Source: Acidobacteriota bacterium (GTDB taxonomy: Bacteria; Acidobacteriota; Terriglobia; Acidiferrales; UBA7541). Taken from it: a DNA stretch of 8,939 bases. The DNA is taken from the NCBI GenBank assembly GCA_003224195.1, contig QHYP01000157.1, forward strand, positions 6,424 through 15,362. The letters are read 5' to 3'. A program made the position numbers and the translations under genes. Under the pieces are notes generated by a model. The model made no database searches. It was not told the DNA's origin and saw only the letters and a program-made list of their open reading frames with translations. How positions within the stretch are numbered: position 1 is the first letter of the stretch; each line of letters starts with the position of its first letter. Shown in pieces: positions 7,110-8,939 of the stretch.

Positions 7110-7703
7110 ATGTATCGCGCTACCCTTACCTCGCAGCCACGGGCTATCCGTGTAAGTCTTATGGCCACAGCGCTACTTCTCTTGGCGTTGTCCACTTCGG
7201 GCGCCGCCCAAAAGACGGCGCTGCATCTTGACGGCACCCCGGCAGATCCATTTCTGGCCGCTTCGGGAAAACCCGTTGTGCTCGTCTTCGTGCGCGCGGA
7301 CTGCCCTATCTCCAACCGTTACGCGCCGCTGATTCAGCGAATCAGCTCGCAATACGCAGCGAAGGTAACCTTCTGGCTTGTCTATCCGAGCAGGACTGCT
7401 TCGGCGGGAAAAATTCGCCAACATGAATTCCAGTATGGCTATAAACTCCCTGCGCTGCGCGATCCACAACACGTGCTCGTCGCTCAGGCGAAAGTCCAGG
7501 TCACGCCGGAAGCGGCCGTCTTCGACGCCAGTCGCCGCCTGCTCTATCACGGCCGTATCGATAACATGTACGAAGACTTTGGGCGCGCCCGCCGCGCCGC
7601 CACGACCCACGAACTCGACGATGCCATCCAAGCCGTTCTCAGCGGGAAAACTCCGCCGCCCAATACGCCTGGCGTGGGGTGCTTCATCTCGGACCTCCAA
7701 TGA
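7110..7703 (+). CDS. Secreted thioredoxin-like (redoxin) protein
   Basis: A 197-residue protein with an N-terminal signal peptide (Arg-containing n-region, hydrophobic run ATALLLLALS, cleavage near SGAA). The body has a thioredoxin-like fold signature: strand VVLVFVRADCPISNRYAP with Cys65 at the usual active-site position, a later TPEAAVFDASRRLLYHGRIDN segment in the place of the cis-Pro loop and following strands, and a final helix. The active site reads CPIS, not CxxC, so the usual resolving cysteine is a serine. The only other mature cysteine is Cys191 in a C-terminal GVGC motif and could be the resolving residue. ATG 7110 is chosen because it lies just downstream of the predicted promoter and gives a full signal peptide; its Shine-Dalgarno is weak. 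The stop overlaps the next start by ATGA, so the two genes are probably translationally coupled and act together in the periplasm. A peroxiredoxin-like, disulfide-handling or copper-related role is possible. Confidence 0.85.
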   Translation: MYRATLTSQPRAIRVSLMATALLLLALSTSGAAQKTALHLDGTPADPFLAASGKPVVLVFVRADCPISNRYAPLIQRISSQYAAKVTFWLVYPSRTASAGKIRQHEFQYGYKLPALRDPQHVLVAQAKVQVTPEAAVFDASRRLLYHGRIDNMYEDFGRARRAATTHELDDAIQAVLSGKTPPPNTPGVGCFISDLQ

Positions 7704-8939
7704 CTTCTTCGTGCCGAACAGTCGTTGCATGCGTACTCGGATTCAGCTACACGGCCGCCGCGCTCATAACCGGGCAAAACGGCGCCGCTGTGCACCCTTC
7801 CGCGCCGGTCGAGCACCAGATCACCTTCAATCGCGATATCGCTCCCATCCTTTTTCATTACTGTGCCGCCTGCCACCACACCGGCGAAGCCGGCCCTTTC
7901 CCGCTGCTTACGTACGCAGACGCGAAGGCTCGCGCTCGTCAGATCGCGGCGGTAACTTCGAAGCGCTTCATGCCCCCGTGGCTGCCGGCGCCGCAAGAGT
8001 TGAAGTTTGCCGACGAACTACGGCTATCCGACGGACAGATTGCGGTCATTCAAGAGTGGGTCGAGCAGGGGGCGGTCGAGGGCGCTCCCGCCGATCTTCC
8101 TCCCGCCCCTCGATTTGTCCCAGGCTGGCAGCTTGGCCGGCCGGATAAGATCATCGAAGCGGAAAAACCGTACACTCTCAGCGCTAGCGGCTCCGACATG
8201 TATTGGAATTTCATCTTTCGAACGCCCGTCGATCGCGCGCGCTGGCTAAGGGCCATCGAGATCCGCCCCGGCGATAAACGCGTCGTTCATCACGCGAACA
8301 TTCTTGTGGATCGCGAGCAATCCGCTCGCCGTCAGGAGTCACAGCCGGGAGCGGGTTTCGCCGGCATGGAGCTCAAAATCGAATCAGAGACGTTTGATCC
8401 GGACAGCCATTTCCTGTTCTGGAAGCCCGGCACGGTGCCCAAGCCCGAGCCCGAAGGGATGTCTCTGCGCCTGGATAAAAACACCGACTTGGTCCTGAAC
8501 ATTCACTTGCAGCCTTCCGGCAAGCCGGACAAGATTCAGCCGAGTCTAGGTCTTTATTTCACCGACAAGCCCGCAACCCTCTTCCCTCTGTTGCTCCAAT
8601 TGGAAAACGACCGGCAACTCGACATCCCTCCCGGCGAAAAACATTTTGTCGTCACGGATGAATTTACGCTTCCGGTAGATGTGGATCTGCTCGCGATCTA
8701 TCCGCACGCGCACTATCTCGGCAAGGACCTGCTCGCTCTCGCAACTCTTCCCGGGGGCTCCGCAAAAACGCTCATTCACATCCCGCAATGGGATCTGAAC
8801 TGGCAGGCTGTCTACCGCTACGCGGCTCCCGTGCCGTTGCCCAAGAGAAGCACGATCTCCATGCAATATACGTACGACAACTCCAGCGAAAACCTCGCCA
8901 ACCCAAACGACCCTCCACGCCGCGTCGTGGCCGGGAATC
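7700..8939 (+). CDS. Cytochrome c / PHM-like copper monooxygenase, 3'-truncated
   Basis: The frame opens at ATG 7700, overlapping the redoxin stop, and stays open to the window end (413 codons). A hydrophobic N-terminus (about residues 7-23) looks like a signal peptide. A cytochrome c domain follows: CAACH at 55-59 for heme attachment and FMPPW with Met91 as likely axial ligand. The rest resembles copper type II, ascorbate-dependent monooxygenases (PHM/DBH family): His197-His198 (VVHHANIL), His269 (LNIHLQ) and His336/His338 (PHAHYLGK) match the five histidine copper ligands of PHM by order and local sequence. The sixth, a Met normally in a DEM motif, would come just after the window edge. Family chemistry is copper-dependent C-H hydroxylation with O2; the substrate is unknown. 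The heme may replace ascorbate as electron donor. No strong Shine-Dalgarno is seen, consistent with coupling through the overlap. TPRs may follow downstream. Confidence 0.9.
   Translation, partial: MTSSCRTVVACVLGFSYTAAALITGQNGAAVHPSAPVEHQITFNRDIAPILFHYCAACHHTGEAGPFPLLTYADAKARARQIAAVTSKRFMPPWLPAPQELKFADELRLSDGQIAVIQEWVEQGAVEGAPADLPPAPRFVPGWQLGRPDKIIEAEKPYTLSASGSDMYWNFIFRTPVDRARWLRAIEIRPGDKRVVHHANILVDREQSARRQESQPGAGFAGMELKIESETFDPDSHFLFWKPGTVPKPEPEGMSLRLDKNTDLVLNIHLQPSGKPDKIQPSLGLYFTDKPATLFPLLLQLENDRQLDIPPGEKHFVVTDEFTLPVDVDLLAIYPHAHYLGKDLLALATLPGGSAKTLIHIPQWDLNWQAVYRYAAPVPLPKRSTISMQYTYDNSSENLANPNDPPRRVVAGN

Noticed and set aside
6995..7315. Upstream extension of the minus-strand small ORF to 7315
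   Set aside because: It overlaps the promoter and signal-peptide region of the redoxin gene antisense and shows no domain.
7378..8148. Plus-strand 256-codon frame overlapping the redoxin and monooxygenase genes
   Set aside because: Its translation is Arg/Ser/Pro-rich with no domain, while the redoxin and cytochrome frames beneath it carry clear motifs.

Overview
The window looks like a chromosomal segment from an acidobacterium of the Solibacter/Koribacter/Terriglobales type. The evidence is a large Oar-like TonB-dependent receptor with an N-terminal carboxypeptidase-regulatory-like domain, a membrane-anchored winged-helix regulator of a form common in that phylum, long TPR proteins, and a redoxin gene overlapping a cytochrome c/copper-monooxygenase gene. 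The placement rests on recalled family distribution, not on a search. Coding density is high and base composition is moderately GC-rich throughout. I see no tRNA, rRNA, CRISPR array, insertion sequence or transposase.

Layout. (1) 3-1229 (+): the 3' part of a TPR protein whose beginning lies outside the window. (2) 1248-2495 (-): a ToxR/CadC-like regulator convergent with it, 18 nt away, with a cytoplasmic winged helix, one membrane span and a periplasmic domain that contains an exact HExxHxxGxxH string. (3) 2496-2977: a divergent control region with a cluster of short perfect palindromes. (4) 2978-6787 (+): the receptor, closed by a strong rho-independent terminator at 6812-6843. (5) 6844-7109: a gap holding a three-unit 27-bp tandem repeat, a possible 50-codon minus-strand ORF with its Shine-Dalgarno in a hairpin loop, and a good sigma70-type promoter. 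(6) 7110-7703 (+): a secreted redoxin-like protein. (7) 7700-8939 (+): overlapping it by ATGA, a secreted cytochrome c plus PHM-like copper monooxygenase that runs off the window end. The final gene has no stop codon within the window, so it is easily missed by ORF callers that require one.

How the genes may work together. The regulator and receptor are divergent around a palindrome-rich region, so the regulator is a reasonable candidate to control outer-membrane uptake. The redoxin and the heme/copper protein form a tightly coupled pair that probably does thiol and copper redox chemistry in the periplasm. Proteins with cytochrome c, PHM-like and TPR parts occur in this phylum as I recall, so the truncated TPR gene on the left could be the tail of a second copy of the right-hand gene. 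That is a hypothesis that the flanking sequence would settle.
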